Source of the DNA: UBA2210 sp036825195 | Lineage (GTDB): Bacteria > Desulfobacterota > Syntrophia > Syntrophales > UBA2210 | Direction of reading: 5' to 3' | DNA: 64,000 bases | Assembly: GCA_036825195.1 (NCBI GenBank) | Contig: DAISYQ010000003.1 | Span: forward strand, 62,001 to 126,000 | Part shown: positions 26,376 through 35,173 of the stretch, piece after piece | Layout: every line of letters begins with the position of its first letter | Position numbering within the stretch: position 1 is the first letter of the stretch | The notes under the pieces: model-generated | The model's input: only the letters and a program-made list of their open reading frames with translations | What the model was told of the DNA's origin: nothing | Database searches by the model: none | Translations under genes and position numbers: made by a program

Positions 26376-27455
26376 ATGGCTCAGGCGAATAAGGTTGTTA
26401 CGAAGATATGGAATGACGAAAGCAGATCACTGCTATTTTTTCCGCTTCTGACGGCTTCCGTGATGTATCGCGGTATTGCATCCCTCCGTAATCGCTGCTA
26501 TGAAACCGGTATATTCCGCACTCAGAAGATGACATGCAAGGTTATCAGCGTGGGGAATATAACCGTGGGAGGCACCGGGAAGACCCCCACAGTTATCATG
26601 CTTGCCCATATGCTGAAAAAACATGGGTACAGACCGGCGATCCTGAGCAGAGGATATGGGGGAAAGGGAGAAGGCCGTCCGGGCCTGGTTTCTGACGGTC
26701 ATGATTTACTGATGGGGCCGGATGAGTCCGGCGATGAACCGCTGCTGATTGCCGAGAGTGTGCCGGATGTTCCGGTCATTATCGGGAAAGAGAGAGCCCT
26801 TTCGGGAAAATTGGCTGTCGAGCGCTTTGACGTGGATGTACTGATACTTGACGACGGATTCCAGCATCGCCGTCTGTTCAGAGACGTCGATATTGTGCTG
26901 CTCGACAGTGAAAAACCGTTCGGTAACGGCTTTATGCTTCCGCGAGGAAGGCTGCGTGAGCCGCGAAATGCCCTGAAGAGGGCACATATTGCTGTACTGA
27001 CATCAACCGAAGGAGATGTGATCGTCACGGGATCAGGAATTCAGATTCCTCACATTCCCGTTTTTAGGGGTCGACGGATTCCCGGGAACCTTGTGAGAGG
27101 CCGGGAGAAGGACCTCTTTCCTCTCGAATATCTCAGGGGGAAGAAGGTGTGTGCATTTTCGGGCATCGCGGAACCTGACAGTTTCCGAAAGATCCTGGAA
27201 CCTCTGTGCGGGGATGTTGCCCGGTTCGTTCCCTTCCCGGATCACCATGCGTATGATGAAGGAGAAGTTGCATATATCAAAAAAATATGTGATGACTGCC
27301 ATGCCCAAGTTATACTGACCACGGAAAAGGACGGCATGAAGTTGGCCAGGTTTCCCGACTTCTTTAGGGATCTGTACCGGCTGAGAATACAAATGGAGAT
27401 TGTTCCCTCCGGTATGGGATTTGAGGAATGTATCCTCGAACGGTTAGAGATATGA
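26376..27455 (+). CDS. lpxK: tetraacyldisaccharide 4'-kinase
   Basis: 359-residue P-loop kinase that phosphorylates the 4' position of the lipid A disaccharide. An N-terminal membrane-associating region is followed by the GNITVGGTGKTP Walker A (~residues 63-74), AILSRGYGGKGEG, and LILDDGFQHRRLFRDVDIVLLD. ATG 26376 is used; an in-frame TTG lies two codons upstream, and neither has a strong RBS. The waaA (Kdo transferase) gene commonly found between msbA and lpxK is missing. The stop overlaps the next gene (ATGA). Confidence 0.95.
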   Translation: MAQANKVVTKIWNDESRSLLFFPLLTASVMYRGIASLRNRCYETGIFRTQKMTCKVISVGNITVGGTGKTPTVIMLAHMLKKHGYRPAILSRGYGGKGEGRPGLVSDGHDLLMGPDESGDEPLLIAESVPDVPVIIGKERALSGKLAVERFDVDVLILDDGFQHRRLFRDVDIVLLDSEKPFGNGFMLPRGRLREPRNALKRAHIAVLTSTEGDVIVTGSGIQIPHIPVFRGRRIPGNLVRGREKDLFPLEYLRGKKVCAFSGIAEPDSFRKILEPLCGDVARFVPFPDHHAYDEGEVAYIKKICDDCHAQVILTTEKDGMKLARFPDFFRDLYRLRIQMEIVPSGMGFEECILERLEI

Positions 27456-28369
27456 AAAGAGAAACGCTGACAACACGGATAATCTTCTTGATATTCGGGG
27501 CCATTCCCCTAACCGTGAGGAGACCCTTATTCAAGTTTCTGCTGATCCTCTTCTATCATTTCTCCGAGAAGCATCGGTTGATAGTGCTCAACAACCTTAT
27601 ACGTGCATTTCCTGAAAAGGATCTGCCGGAACTGGAAAAAATCGCCAGAGATTCCTACAGGGGAGTGGGGATCATCGCTGCGGAGTTTTTCGATATCCTC
27701 TCCCTAACGAAAGAGAATATGTCCGGCTGGCTTGAATTTGAGGGAGAGGAAAACTATGTGCGGGCGAAAGAAAAGAACAAAGGAATCCTCATGTTCACAG
27801 GGCATTTCGGAAACTGGGAGCTTGAGGCGGGAGCCTTCGCCATCCTCTGTCAGCCCTTGAATATTGTATACCGGGTACTCGATAATCCCGTCATCGGAGA
27901 CATCGTTGACAAGGTGCGGGGCTATAGCGGAAACAGGCTTGTTCCCAAGGGGGGGGCTGTCAGGAAGATACTGGAACTCCTCGAAAAAAACGAGATAATC
28001 GGCATCCTGATAGATCAGAATGTTTCGTGGCGTGAAGGCGTATTCGTGAATTTCTTCGGCAGATCCGCATCGACCACCAAGGGTCTTGCAGCCCTGGCGC
28101 TCCAGACGGGAGCACCGGTTCTGCCGGGTTTTATATACAGAATGAAAAACGGAAAATACCGGTTTGTTGTCGGGCCGGAGGTCGAGATTTCAAGGACCGG
28201 CGATTATGACAGGGATATCTTTGAAAACACTCAACGGTTTACGAAGATTGTCGAAGACACCGTAAGAAGCTATCCCGAACAGTGGTTCTGGCTTCATCAA
28301 CGGTGGAAAACCAAAGAAACGCAAGTGCCTGCCAACAAGGCAACCAGACTTCAGAAGAATGGGGAATAG
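27452..28369 (+). CDS. lipid A late acyltransferase (LpxL/HtrB family)
   Basis: 305-residue membrane-bound acyltransferase adding a secondary acyl chain to lipid A. An N-terminal hydrophobic segment (IIFLIFGAIPLTV) precedes the HX4E catalytic motif in TGHFGNWELEAG (~residue 118) and the later IGILIDQNVSWREGVFVNFFG block. The length matches LpxL/LpxM (~306). The start ATG overlaps the lpxK stop by 4 bases. Acyl specificity cannot be predicted. Confidence 0.92.
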   Translation: MKRETLTTRIIFLIFGAIPLTVRRPLFKFLLILFYHFSEKHRLIVLNNLIRAFPEKDLPELEKIARDSYRGVGIIAAEFFDILSLTKENMSGWLEFEGEENYVRAKEKNKGILMFTGHFGNWELEAGAFAILCQPLNIVYRVLDNPVIGDIVDKVRGYSGNRLVPKGGAVRKILELLEKNEIIGILIDQNVSWREGVFVNFFGRSASTTKGLAALALQTGAPVLPGFIYRMKNGKYRFVVGPEVEISRTGDYDRDIFENTQRFTKIVEDTVRSYPEQWFWLHQRWKTKETQVPANKATRLQKNGE

Positions 28370-28427
28370 TGTCTGCCAGGACTCACCATTCGGGCTGTGA
28401 GACGGCGAAACACGGTTTGCACAGATA

Positions 28428-29531
28428 ATGCAGAGTATGCTGAAGGTAAGGAAATCGAGGGACTTCGTTCCCGAAAGGATTGAAAATATACTGGTGAGGG
28501 GAACCAACTGGATCGGGGACGTCATTATGAGTCTTCCGGCGGTTTCATCTGTCAGGCGGGCTTTCCCCCAAGCCCGGATAGCCGTCCTGGCAAAGCCCTG
28601 GGTGGCGGAAATCTACCGGATCTGCCCCGATGTTGACGATGTCATCGTCTTCCAGAGTCCGGGCATACATGACGGAATAGGTGGAAAGATCAGGCTTGCA
28701 AAGCAGCTGAAGAAAGAAAAATTCGATCTGGCCATTCTTCTTCAGAACGCCATAGAGGCCGCTCTTATCGTGTGGCTCGCTCGCATACCCCTGAGGGCGG
28801 GATATAACTCCGACTGCCGGGGGTTCTTACTGACCCATTCGGTTCGCAGGACGCAGGAGGTGCGGACCATCCACCAGATCGGTTATTATATCGAGATGGC
28901 CAGATCGCTGGGATTGGGGTCATCAGAACGAGTCATTCATATAGCACCGGATGGAGATTATTCCCTGCCGGCGAAAAAGATCCTTGCCGGACATGACATT
29001 AAAGAGAAAGAAATACTGATCGGTATGGCTCCGGGGGCCAGCTACGGACCCGCCAAGATGTGGTTCCCGGAGAGATTCGCGGCCGTGGCGGACAGACTCG
29101 CGGACGAATTTTCCGCCAGGATCATCCTCTTCGGGAGTCCGGGAGACAGAGAGCGAACGGATCTTATCCAGCAATACTCGAAAAACCCGATTATCAATCT
29201 GGCCGGCGAGACAACGCTCAACGAGGTGATCGGGCTGATACGGAAATGCGATCTCTTTATATCCAACGACTCGGGACTGATGCATCTTGCCGGAGCCCTG
29301 GACATTCCACTCATTGCCATATTCGGGTCGACGAATCCAGCCACGACATCTCCGGTGGGGGAGAGAAGCATTGTCATCCACAAGGATGTACCCTGCAGTC
29401 CTTGTCTTAAAAAGACGTGCCCCACCGATTTCAGGTGCATGGATCTGATCGGGGTGGATGATGTCTGTGATGCGGCGAGGATGCTGCTGAAAAACGGCCA
29501 TGGATCGAATGTGATGTCGGGGGAACGGTAG
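28428..29531 (+). CDS. waaF: lipopolysaccharide heptosyltransferase II
   Basis: 367-residue GT9 glycosyltransferase adding the second heptose of the inner core. The segment ILVRGTNWIGDVIMSLPAVSSVRRAFP is the WaaF signature, and the C-terminal nucleotide-binding block is FISNDSGLMHLAGALDIPLIAIFG followed by the Cys-containing CSPCLKKTCP tail. It starts 58 bases after the acyltransferase and ends 1 base before gmhB. Confidence 0.93.
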   Translation: MQSMLKVRKSRDFVPERIENILVRGTNWIGDVIMSLPAVSSVRRAFPQARIAVLAKPWVAEIYRICPDVDDVIVFQSPGIHDGIGGKIRLAKQLKKEKFDLAILLQNAIEAALIVWLARIPLRAGYNSDCRGFLLTHSVRRTQEVRTIHQIGYYIEMARSLGLGSSERVIHIAPDGDYSLPAKKILAGHDIKEKEILIGMAPGASYGPAKMWFPERFAAVADRLADEFSARIILFGSPGDRERTDLIQQYSKNPIINLAGETTLNEVIGLIRKCDLFISNDSGLMHLAGALDIPLIAIFGSTNPATTSPVGERSIVIHKDVPCSPCLKKTCPTDFRCMDLIGVDDVCDAARMLLKNGHGSNVMSGER

Positions 29532-29532
29532 C

Positions 29533-30102
29533 ATGAAAAAGCATACCAGGGCGGTATTCCTGGACAGGGACGGAACGATCAATGAAGAAGTCGGCTACCT
29601 TGACAGTCTGGAACGGTTGAGAATATTCCCCGCGGCATTTGAGGCCGTGCGGATGATGAATAAGGCAGGAATGAAGGTGGTGGTGGTTACCAACCAATCG
29701 GGTGTGGCGCGAGGTTTTTTTGGGGAGGAATTAGTACGGACGGTTCACGAACGAATACATGATGCCTTTGTGAAAGAAGGAGCCCGTATCGATCGATTTT
29801 ACTATTGTCCTCATCATCCGACGGAAGGAATTGGTACATACCGGATATCATGCAACTGCAGGAAACCGGCTCCGGGGATGCTCATACGGGCATCCGAAGA
29901 GTTCGATATCGATCTGACCGCTTCCTATGTGGTTGGAGACATGGCGAAGGATATAGAACTGGCGAACAGTGTCGGGGCCAAGGGGATACTCGTCAGAACG
30001 GGCTATGGGGAGAATGTACAGATCTCTGATAGTAAGCCTGTCTATGTCGCGGAAGATATCCTCGCAGCGGCAGAATGGATAGTGAGGGACCTGAACAGGT
30101 GA
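29533..30102 (+). CDS. gmhB: D-glycero-beta-D-manno-heptose-1,7-bisphosphate 7-phosphatase
   Basis: 189-residue HAD phosphatase supplying heptose-1-phosphate for the LPS core; its substrate is made by RfaE1 at 12.3-13.3 kb. The nucleophile motif AVFLDRDGTINEEVGYL holds both aspartates, VVTNQSGVARG is motif II, and VVGDMAKDIELA is motif IV. The GmhB zinc site is visible as CPHHP...CNCRKP. It ends overlapping waaC (GTGA). Confidence 0.95.
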   Translation: MKKHTRAVFLDRDGTINEEVGYLDSLERLRIFPAAFEAVRMMNKAGMKVVVVTNQSGVARGFFGEELVRTVHERIHDAFVKEGARIDRFYYCPHHPTEGIGTYRISCNCRKPAPGMLIRASEEFDIDLTASYVVGDMAKDIELANSVGAKGILVRTGYGENVQISDSKPVYVAEDILAAAEWIVRDLNR

Positions 30103-31151
30103 ATATCCTTATCGTAAAGCTGAGTGCCATAGGTGATGTGGTACATACGCTTCCGTCCCTTGCAGCGCTCAGAAAGCTGTATCCAAAGGCCCATATCACA
30201 TGGGTGATAGAAGAGGATTCCTCGGATATCATAATGGGGCATCCCTGTCTCGACAGGGTTATTATTTCTCGCAGAAAAAGCTGGTGGAGAAAACTCAAGA
30301 GACTGCACGATGTAAAAACAACCATCGGTGAGATGATGTCATTCGCCGCCACCCTCAGGGACAGACAATATGACCTTGTCATCGATTTTCACGGTTTGCT
30401 GAAGAGTGCCCTGATTGTTTTGCTGAGCGGAGGCCGACGGAAGATCGGATACGACAGCATGCAGGAACTTTCCGGTCTTTTTCTGAATGAGAAGATTTAT
30501 GAGGATATGGAAAAGCATGCCGTGGATCGTTACCTGGACCTTCCGCGCTACCTCGGGGCGGATATTCAAGAGGTTGATTTCGATATTCTCATCGGAGAGG
30601 AGAACAGAAAGAGGGTCGGTGCCCTGCTGGAGGAGAACGGCGTCCGAGAAGGTGAACCATTCGTTTCGGTGAACCCTGTGGCGCTCTGGGATACAAAACT
30701 GTGGGAGGACGATAAATTTGCCCGGTTGTGCGACAGGATAACGGCAGAGTTGAAGATGAAGGTTGTCTTTACGGGCGGAAGCAACAGGGAAGAAGTGGAG
30801 CATATCCGATCACTGATGCACTGTCCTTCCCTTACCCTTGCGGGCAGGACCACCCTCAGGGACCTGGCCTATCTGTATGCGGTGTCGACGCTTGTCATCA
30901 CCACAGACTCTGGTCCCATGCATATATCGGCGGCTGTTGGTACTCCAACGTTGGCCCTGTTCGGTCCCACCGATCCCGCGCGCACGGGACCCTACGGCGA
31001 GGGTCACAGGGTTGTCCGCAGGGATATGTCGTGCAGCCCCTGTTTTTTGAAGCGATGCACAACAAAAAGGTGTATGAAAGAAATATCCGTTGATACGGTA
31101 TTTGAGGCCGTACAAGGTCAGGTACGAAAAGGGGAAGGTGCATCCGGTTGA
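30099..31151 (+). CDS. waaC: lipopolysaccharide heptosyltransferase I
   Basis: 350-residue GT9 transferase that adds the first heptose onto Kdo. ILIVKLSAIGDVVHTLPSLAALRKLYP is the WaaC signature; the C-terminal donor block is TTDSGPMHISAAVGTPTLALFGPTDPARTGPYG. GTG at 30099 is preferred: it overlaps the gmhB stop (GTGA) and begins the protein at the conserved first strand. An ATG eight codons upstream is possible. The tail carries CSPCFLKRC, similar to the other two GT9 proteins in the window. Confidence 0.92.
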   Translation: MNILIVKLSAIGDVVHTLPSLAALRKLYPKAHITWVIEEDSSDIIMGHPCLDRVIISRRKSWWRKLKRLHDVKTTIGEMMSFAATLRDRQYDLVIDFHGLLKSALIVLLSGGRRKIGYDSMQELSGLFLNEKIYEDMEKHAVDRYLDLPRYLGADIQEVDFDILIGEENRKRVGALLEENGVREGEPFVSVNPVALWDTKLWEDDKFARLCDRITAELKMKVVFTGGSNREEVEHIRSLMHCPSLTLAGRTTLRDLAYLYAVSTLVITTDSGPMHISAAVGTPTLALFGPTDPARTGPYGEGHRVVRRDMSCSPCFLKRCTTKRCMKEISVDTVFEAVQGQVRKGEGASG

Positions 31152-31248
31152 GTCTGCAGGGAACCCATGGGTGCCGACCCTTTTACAGGAAGCGCGGCGC
31201 GTGATATACAAGCCCCCTCATTGGGGCGAAGACGGAAAGGAACAGACA

Positions 31249-31419
31249 ATGGGGATCCATAAGGAATTGCTGAATATCCTGGCATGCCCAAAATGTAAGG
31301 GAGAACTTCGCCTAACCGAGGATGAAAACGGGCTGATATGCGATGCATGCAGACTGCTCTATGAGATCAGGGATGAGATCCCCATACTGCTCATTGACGA
31401 GGCAGTTCCCATAGACTGA
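31249..31419 (+). CDS. Trm112 family protein
   Basis: 56-residue zinc-ribbon-like protein: LLNILACPKCKGELRLTE followed by GLICDACRLLYEIRDEIPILLIDEA, two CxxC pairs and the conserved C-terminal strand. The family activates methyltransferases in eukaryotes; bacterial versions (YcaR) often sit in lipid A/LPS clusters, as here. Start ATG 31249 has GGAAAGGAAC upstream. A 147-base gap with nothing recognisable follows. Confidence 0.9.
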   Translation: MGIHKELLNILACPKCKGELRLTEDENGLICDACRLLYEIRDEIPILLIDEAVPID

Positions 31420-31566
31420 CGATTGTTGACGGGATTACGCCCTCTTCATCTCTCAAACATGGAAGACGGGGTACCGTTTCGATGTTTCGGGGAAGCGCAG
31501 TACGTATTCCCCCTGTTTTTACCGGGTATTATGGTAATACTGAGATAGATCTATCAGGGATGTGTT

Positions 31567-32337
31567 GTGAATCAGGAAAAAGCCTTTGAAAATGTATCGG
31601 TCGTCATTATCACACGAAACGAGGAGGATAATATAGGAGATTGCCTCGAAAGTGTGAAGTGGGCGGGCGAGGTGATCGTGGTCGATTCCGGGAGCACGGA
31701 CGATACTCAGGATGTGTGCAGGCAGTATGGTGTTGCCTTCCATATCGAACCATGGAAGGGATTCTCACAACAGAAGAACAGCGCTATCGAAAAGGCGACG
31801 AAACCATGGGTCCTGAGTCTGGATGCGGATGAGCGTGTTACGCTCCCATTGAAAGGGGAGATCGGAGTGATCCTGTCCGATCCGGATAGTAAGGATGGAT
31901 ATTTTATAAAGAGGAAGAATTTTTTTCTCGGCAAGTGGATAAAGCATTGCGGATGGTATCCGGATTATAATCTGAGACTCTTCAGGAGGGGCAAGGGATC
32001 GTTCGGCATGAGGGAGGTCCATGAGAGTGTTGATCTTGACGGTCCCGTGGGATATCTCGAAAATCCCATGGAACACCATACCTACAGATCAATCGATGAT
32101 TTCATGGGACGTCTGGACCGGTATTCGACACTGGCGGCCCGCGAACTGCTGAAAGAGAACAGAAGATACGGGATGCACCATATCATATTCCGTCCCATCT
32201 ACACCTTTTTCAATATGTATATCATGCGGTTCGGCATTCTCGAAGGATACTACGGTTTTATCCTGTCCGTCTTCTATTCCTTTTATACCTTTTCGAAATA
32301 CGTCAAGCTTCGCGAACTGCAGGACAACAGATCATGA
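31567..32337 (+). CDS. family 2 glycosyltransferase, LPS core type (WaaE-like)
   Basis: 256-residue GT-A glycosyltransferase. The opening VSVVIITRNEEDNIGDCLESVKWAGEVIVVDSGS is typical of WaaE/KdtX-type beta-1,4-glucosyltransferases, and the metal-binding LSLDADER is the DxD motif (~residue 88-92). The GKWIKHCGWYPDYNLRLFRRG segment is also family-typical. The C-terminus has amphipathic/hydrophobic stretches for membrane contact. The start is GTG, with CAGGGATG upstream. It overlaps the next gene by 4 bases (ATGA). Confidence 0.88.
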   Translation: MNQEKAFENVSVVIITRNEEDNIGDCLESVKWAGEVIVVDSGSTDDTQDVCRQYGVAFHIEPWKGFSQQKNSAIEKATKPWVLSLDADERVTLPLKGEIGVILSDPDSKDGYFIKRKNFFLGKWIKHCGWYPDYNLRLFRRGKGSFGMREVHESVDLDGPVGYLENPMEHHTYRSIDDFMGRLDRYSTLAARELLKENRRYGMHHIIFRPIYTFFNMYIMRFGILEGYYGFILSVFYSFYTFSKYVKLRELQDNRS

Positions 32338-33491
32338 AAATTGCGCTTGTCAGGGAGAAATATACCGATTTCGGAGGTGCGGAGCGGTATCTCGCAAATC
32401 TTGCCGAACATCTGTTGCTGTCGGGACACGAAGTGCACATCTTCGCACATGAATGGAATTCCCGTAATACCGAGGGCACGAAGTGCTCACGGTTTCATGT
32501 GCACAAGGTACCGGTTGTCATGGGCCTTTCCGTTCTGAGGGTCATAAGCTTTGCCGTCAATGTGCGCCGTCTGCTGAAACGAGAACGGTTTGACATCATT
32601 CACAGTTTTGAGAGGACACTCTGTCAGGATGTCTATCGTGCCGGCGACGGGTGTCACAGAGAGTGGCTCTTGCAGAGAAGATTGATCGATCCTTGGTACA
32701 AAACGATATCGATCCGGCTCAATCCCCTGCACATGGCGCTGCTCGCGATAGAAAGACGGATCTTTACGGAAGGCAACTACCGGATGATCATTGCGAATTC
32801 CAAACGCGGAAAAGAGGAGATCATGCATCACTACGGCGTCCCCTCGGAGAGGATAAAGGTTATATACAATGCCGTTGATACGGATCGGTATGCATTGCAC
32901 GATCCGGAGGGAGACAGGGCGGATATGAGAAGATCTCTCGCTATTCCATTACATGATAGAGTCCTCCTATTCGTAGGGTCGGGATTTAGGAGAAAGGGGC
33001 TTCGCGCAACAATGCAGGCCCTGGTCGAACTGGATTCCACAATTCGACTGATCGTGGTCGGGAAAGACCGCTTGCGGCCCTACAGGAAGCTGGCAGAGGC
33101 ATTGGGCATTGAGGACAGGATGCATTTTACCGGGCCGGTGGTTCAGACCGAACGGTATTACAATGCAAGCGACCTGTTCGTCTTTCCGACGATCTACGAA
33201 CCCTTCAGCAATGTCTGCCTTGAAGCCATGGCGGCGGGTCTTCCCGTTGTGACGTCCAAGATCAATGGTGCGTCGGAGGCGATACTAGAGGGTGAAAACG
33301 GATTCATCGTGGAGAATCCTGTCGATGCCCATGAAATTGCCGGTAAGATTCGAAAAGGACTGCAACTGGACCGTGCATCGGTTCGGACATGCAACTCGGC
33401 ACTCCTTGAACAATTCTCATGGAAACGGCATATGGAAGCGTTGTCATTGCTCTATGAGGGTCTTATGAGGGAAGACGGACGGCATGTATGA
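32334..33491 (+). CDS. family 4 glycosyltransferase (WaaG-like)
   Basis: 385-residue GT-B enzyme. MKIALVREKYTDFGGAERYLANLAEHLL begins the acceptor domain; the C-terminal domain has LLFVGSGFRRKGLRATMQALVEL and the donor-binding FPTIYEPFSNVCLEAMAAGLPVV. The pattern is that of WaaG (LPS glucosyltransferase I). It lies inside the core-assembly run and overlaps both neighbours (4 and 8 bases). The sugar donor cannot be read from the sequence. Confidence 0.88.
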   Translation: MKIALVREKYTDFGGAERYLANLAEHLLLSGHEVHIFAHEWNSRNTEGTKCSRFHVHKVPVVMGLSVLRVISFAVNVRRLLKRERFDIIHSFERTLCQDVYRAGDGCHREWLLQRRLIDPWYKTISIRLNPLHMALLAIERRIFTEGNYRMIIANSKRGKEEIMHHYGVPSERIKVIYNAVDTDRYALHDPEGDRADMRRSLAIPLHDRVLLFVGSGFRRKGLRATMQALVELDSTIRLIVVGKDRLRPYRKLAEALGIEDRMHFTGPVVQTERYYNASDLFVFPTIYEPFSNVCLEAMAAGLPVVTSKINGASEAILEGENGFIVENPVDAHEIAGKIRKGLQLDRASVRTCNSALLEQFSWKRHMEALSLLYEGLMREDGRHV

Positions 33492-34545
33492 CACGATAGA
33501 TGCTATTCTCGTCATAAAACTGCGCCATATTGGCGACGTGGTGCTGGCCATACCGGTCTTTGAGGCACTGCGGTACAATTATCCGCAGGCCTTCATCGCG
33601 GCCCTTGTGAACGAGGAGGCCGGCCCCGTCCTCGAGCATCATCCGTCCGTCGACAGGGTGTTTACACTACCGCGATCGTTACGGCCGGTACACCGTGTCA
33701 TAGGGCAGCTGAAACTTATCAGGGAGTTGAGATCCCGGCGGTTTGATCTTGTCCTCGAACTGAGCAAGAGTGATAGGGGTGCCTTCTATGGCTTTGTGAC
33801 GGGTGCCGGGAAACGGCTAGGCTTCAGTTCGAAAAAGGGCAAGAGCGTGGACCGCCAGCTACTCTTTACCGATCTCGTACCACCCTCGGGGACGCAGCAT
33901 ATCGTCGATTATCATCTTGAGATGATCAAAAAGCTCGCGTTGAAAATTCCCGGCAGGGATATTACACTCTACTGGGACCGGATCGACGATGACATATGCA
34001 GACGGATCCTGGAAGGGGAGGGTATCACTCCAGATGATCGGTATGTCATCATGCACCCCTTTTCCCGGGACGGGCATAAATCGTGGCAGGTTGATGGATA
34101 CGCGAAAATATGTGATTATATGGGTGAGCGATGGGGAGTCAAAACCATCCTCATCGGCGGCAATGACGAAGTGGAGCGGTCGTCTGTTGAACGGGTAGCC
34201 ATGACCGCGAAGAGTCCTCCCGTCAACCTGAGTGGCCGATTGTCCCTGAGCCAACTGGCGGCAGTATCGTCACGGGCGCTCCTCTTTATGGGAATCGATT
34301 CCGGACCGATGCACGTCGCCTCGGCGGTCGGGACGCCTGTGGTGGCAATATTCGGGCCGTCTCGGCGGTTTCGATGGGGGCCGTGGGGTGAGAATCACGC
34401 AGTGATCCAGAAAGACTGGCCCTGCGTGCCATGCGGCAAGAAGGGGTGTGAGGGGACCGGTAGGAGCAGGTGCCTGGAGGAGCTCTCCGTTGAAGAGGTG
34501 AAAACCGTACTGGACCGAAAGATGAAATCCATACTGCCCGGATGA
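33484..34545 (+). CDS. family 9 glycosyltransferase (heptosyltransferase III/WaaQ-like)
   Basis: 353-residue GT9 protein, the third heptosyltransferase-family gene in this cluster. The AILVIKLRHIGDVVLAIPVFEALRYNYPQ opening and the MGIDSGPMHVASAVGTPVVAIFGPS block are clear, and the tail CVPCGKKGCEGTGRSRC has the Cys pattern shared with WaaF and WaaC. The RHIGDVVL form of the first motif is typical of WaaQ. It probably adds a branching heptose to the inner core. Confidence 0.88.
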   Translation: MYDTIDAILVIKLRHIGDVVLAIPVFEALRYNYPQAFIAALVNEEAGPVLEHHPSVDRVFTLPRSLRPVHRVIGQLKLIRELRSRRFDLVLELSKSDRGAFYGFVTGAGKRLGFSSKKGKSVDRQLLFTDLVPPSGTQHIVDYHLEMIKKLALKIPGRDITLYWDRIDDDICRRILEGEGITPDDRYVIMHPFSRDGHKSWQVDGYAKICDYMGERWGVKTILIGGNDEVERSSVERVAMTAKSPPVNLSGRLSLSQLAAVSSRALLFMGIDSGPMHVASAVGTPVVAIFGPSRRFRWGPWGENHAVIQKDWPCVPCGKKGCEGTGRSRCLEELSVEEVKTVLDRKMKSILPG

Positions 34546-34558
34546 ATCGGAGCATCAG

Positions 34559-35173
34559 ATGAAAGAGTGCATGGAAGATATCGGCACATATAAGGGACCC
34601 GAAGGGCTGGAACGGCTGTTTCAGGAGATACGAACGATCCTTGCACATAAGCAGAGAGTCGTGGTAGCCATAGCCGGTCTCCCCGGAGCGGGGAAGACCC
34701 GTCTGGTAAAGCGATTTGTAAGGCTGGGTTTCGGCACCATGGGCCGGAAAGATATTCAGGTCGTCGATGACAATACGATCTATTCGACCAAGTGCTGGAG
34801 ATTGCACTGGGAAAAGATTCATCTTGATAAACGAGAATCCCGGAGTTTCCTTGAGTCCACCGGTGCAAAGGTTGTTTTTTTCTCGAACTGGATACCGAGC
34901 CGTTTTCTCGGGTTTGCCGACATATACGTTATCTTGAAACTCGACGAGGAAGAACGGGTGAAACGGTTGAAAAGAAGAGAAAGAAAGGCTCCAGAGAAAT
35001 TCCTTGTACAGAAGGCAAAAGAGGAGATCCCTCTGGAAGAACCCTTCGAATGTCCTCGGGTCATGACCCTCGCAAATCATCCCAACGGTATGTTTCGATG
35101 GCATTGCATGTGGGCTGTCAGGAGGTGGTATTCGAACCTGAGGCCGGATACGATGAAGACGATCCACATATGA
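34559..35173 (+). CDS. P-loop kinase-like protein of unknown substrate
   Basis: 204-residue protein with a Walker A GLPGAGKT at residues 40-47, a downstream acidic strand VQVVDDNTIYS, and a lid-like basic helix (LDEEERVKRLKRRERKAP). This is the layout of small nucleotide- or sugar-kinase folds. I do not recognise the family. It lies between a heptosyltransferase and a CgeB-like glycosyltransferase, with GGAG upstream and a 4-base overlap downstream, so a role in modifying a core sugar or supplying an activated group is possible but not shown. Confidence 0.75.
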   Translation: MKECMEDIGTYKGPEGLERLFQEIRTILAHKQRVVVAIAGLPGAGKTRLVKRFVRLGFGTMGRKDIQVVDDNTIYSTKCWRLHWEKIHLDKRESRSFLESTGAKVVFFSNWIPSRFLGFADIYVILKLDEEERVKRLKRRERKAPEKFLVQKAKEEIPLEEPFECPRVMTLANHPNGMFRWHCMWAVRRWYSNLRPDTMKTIHI

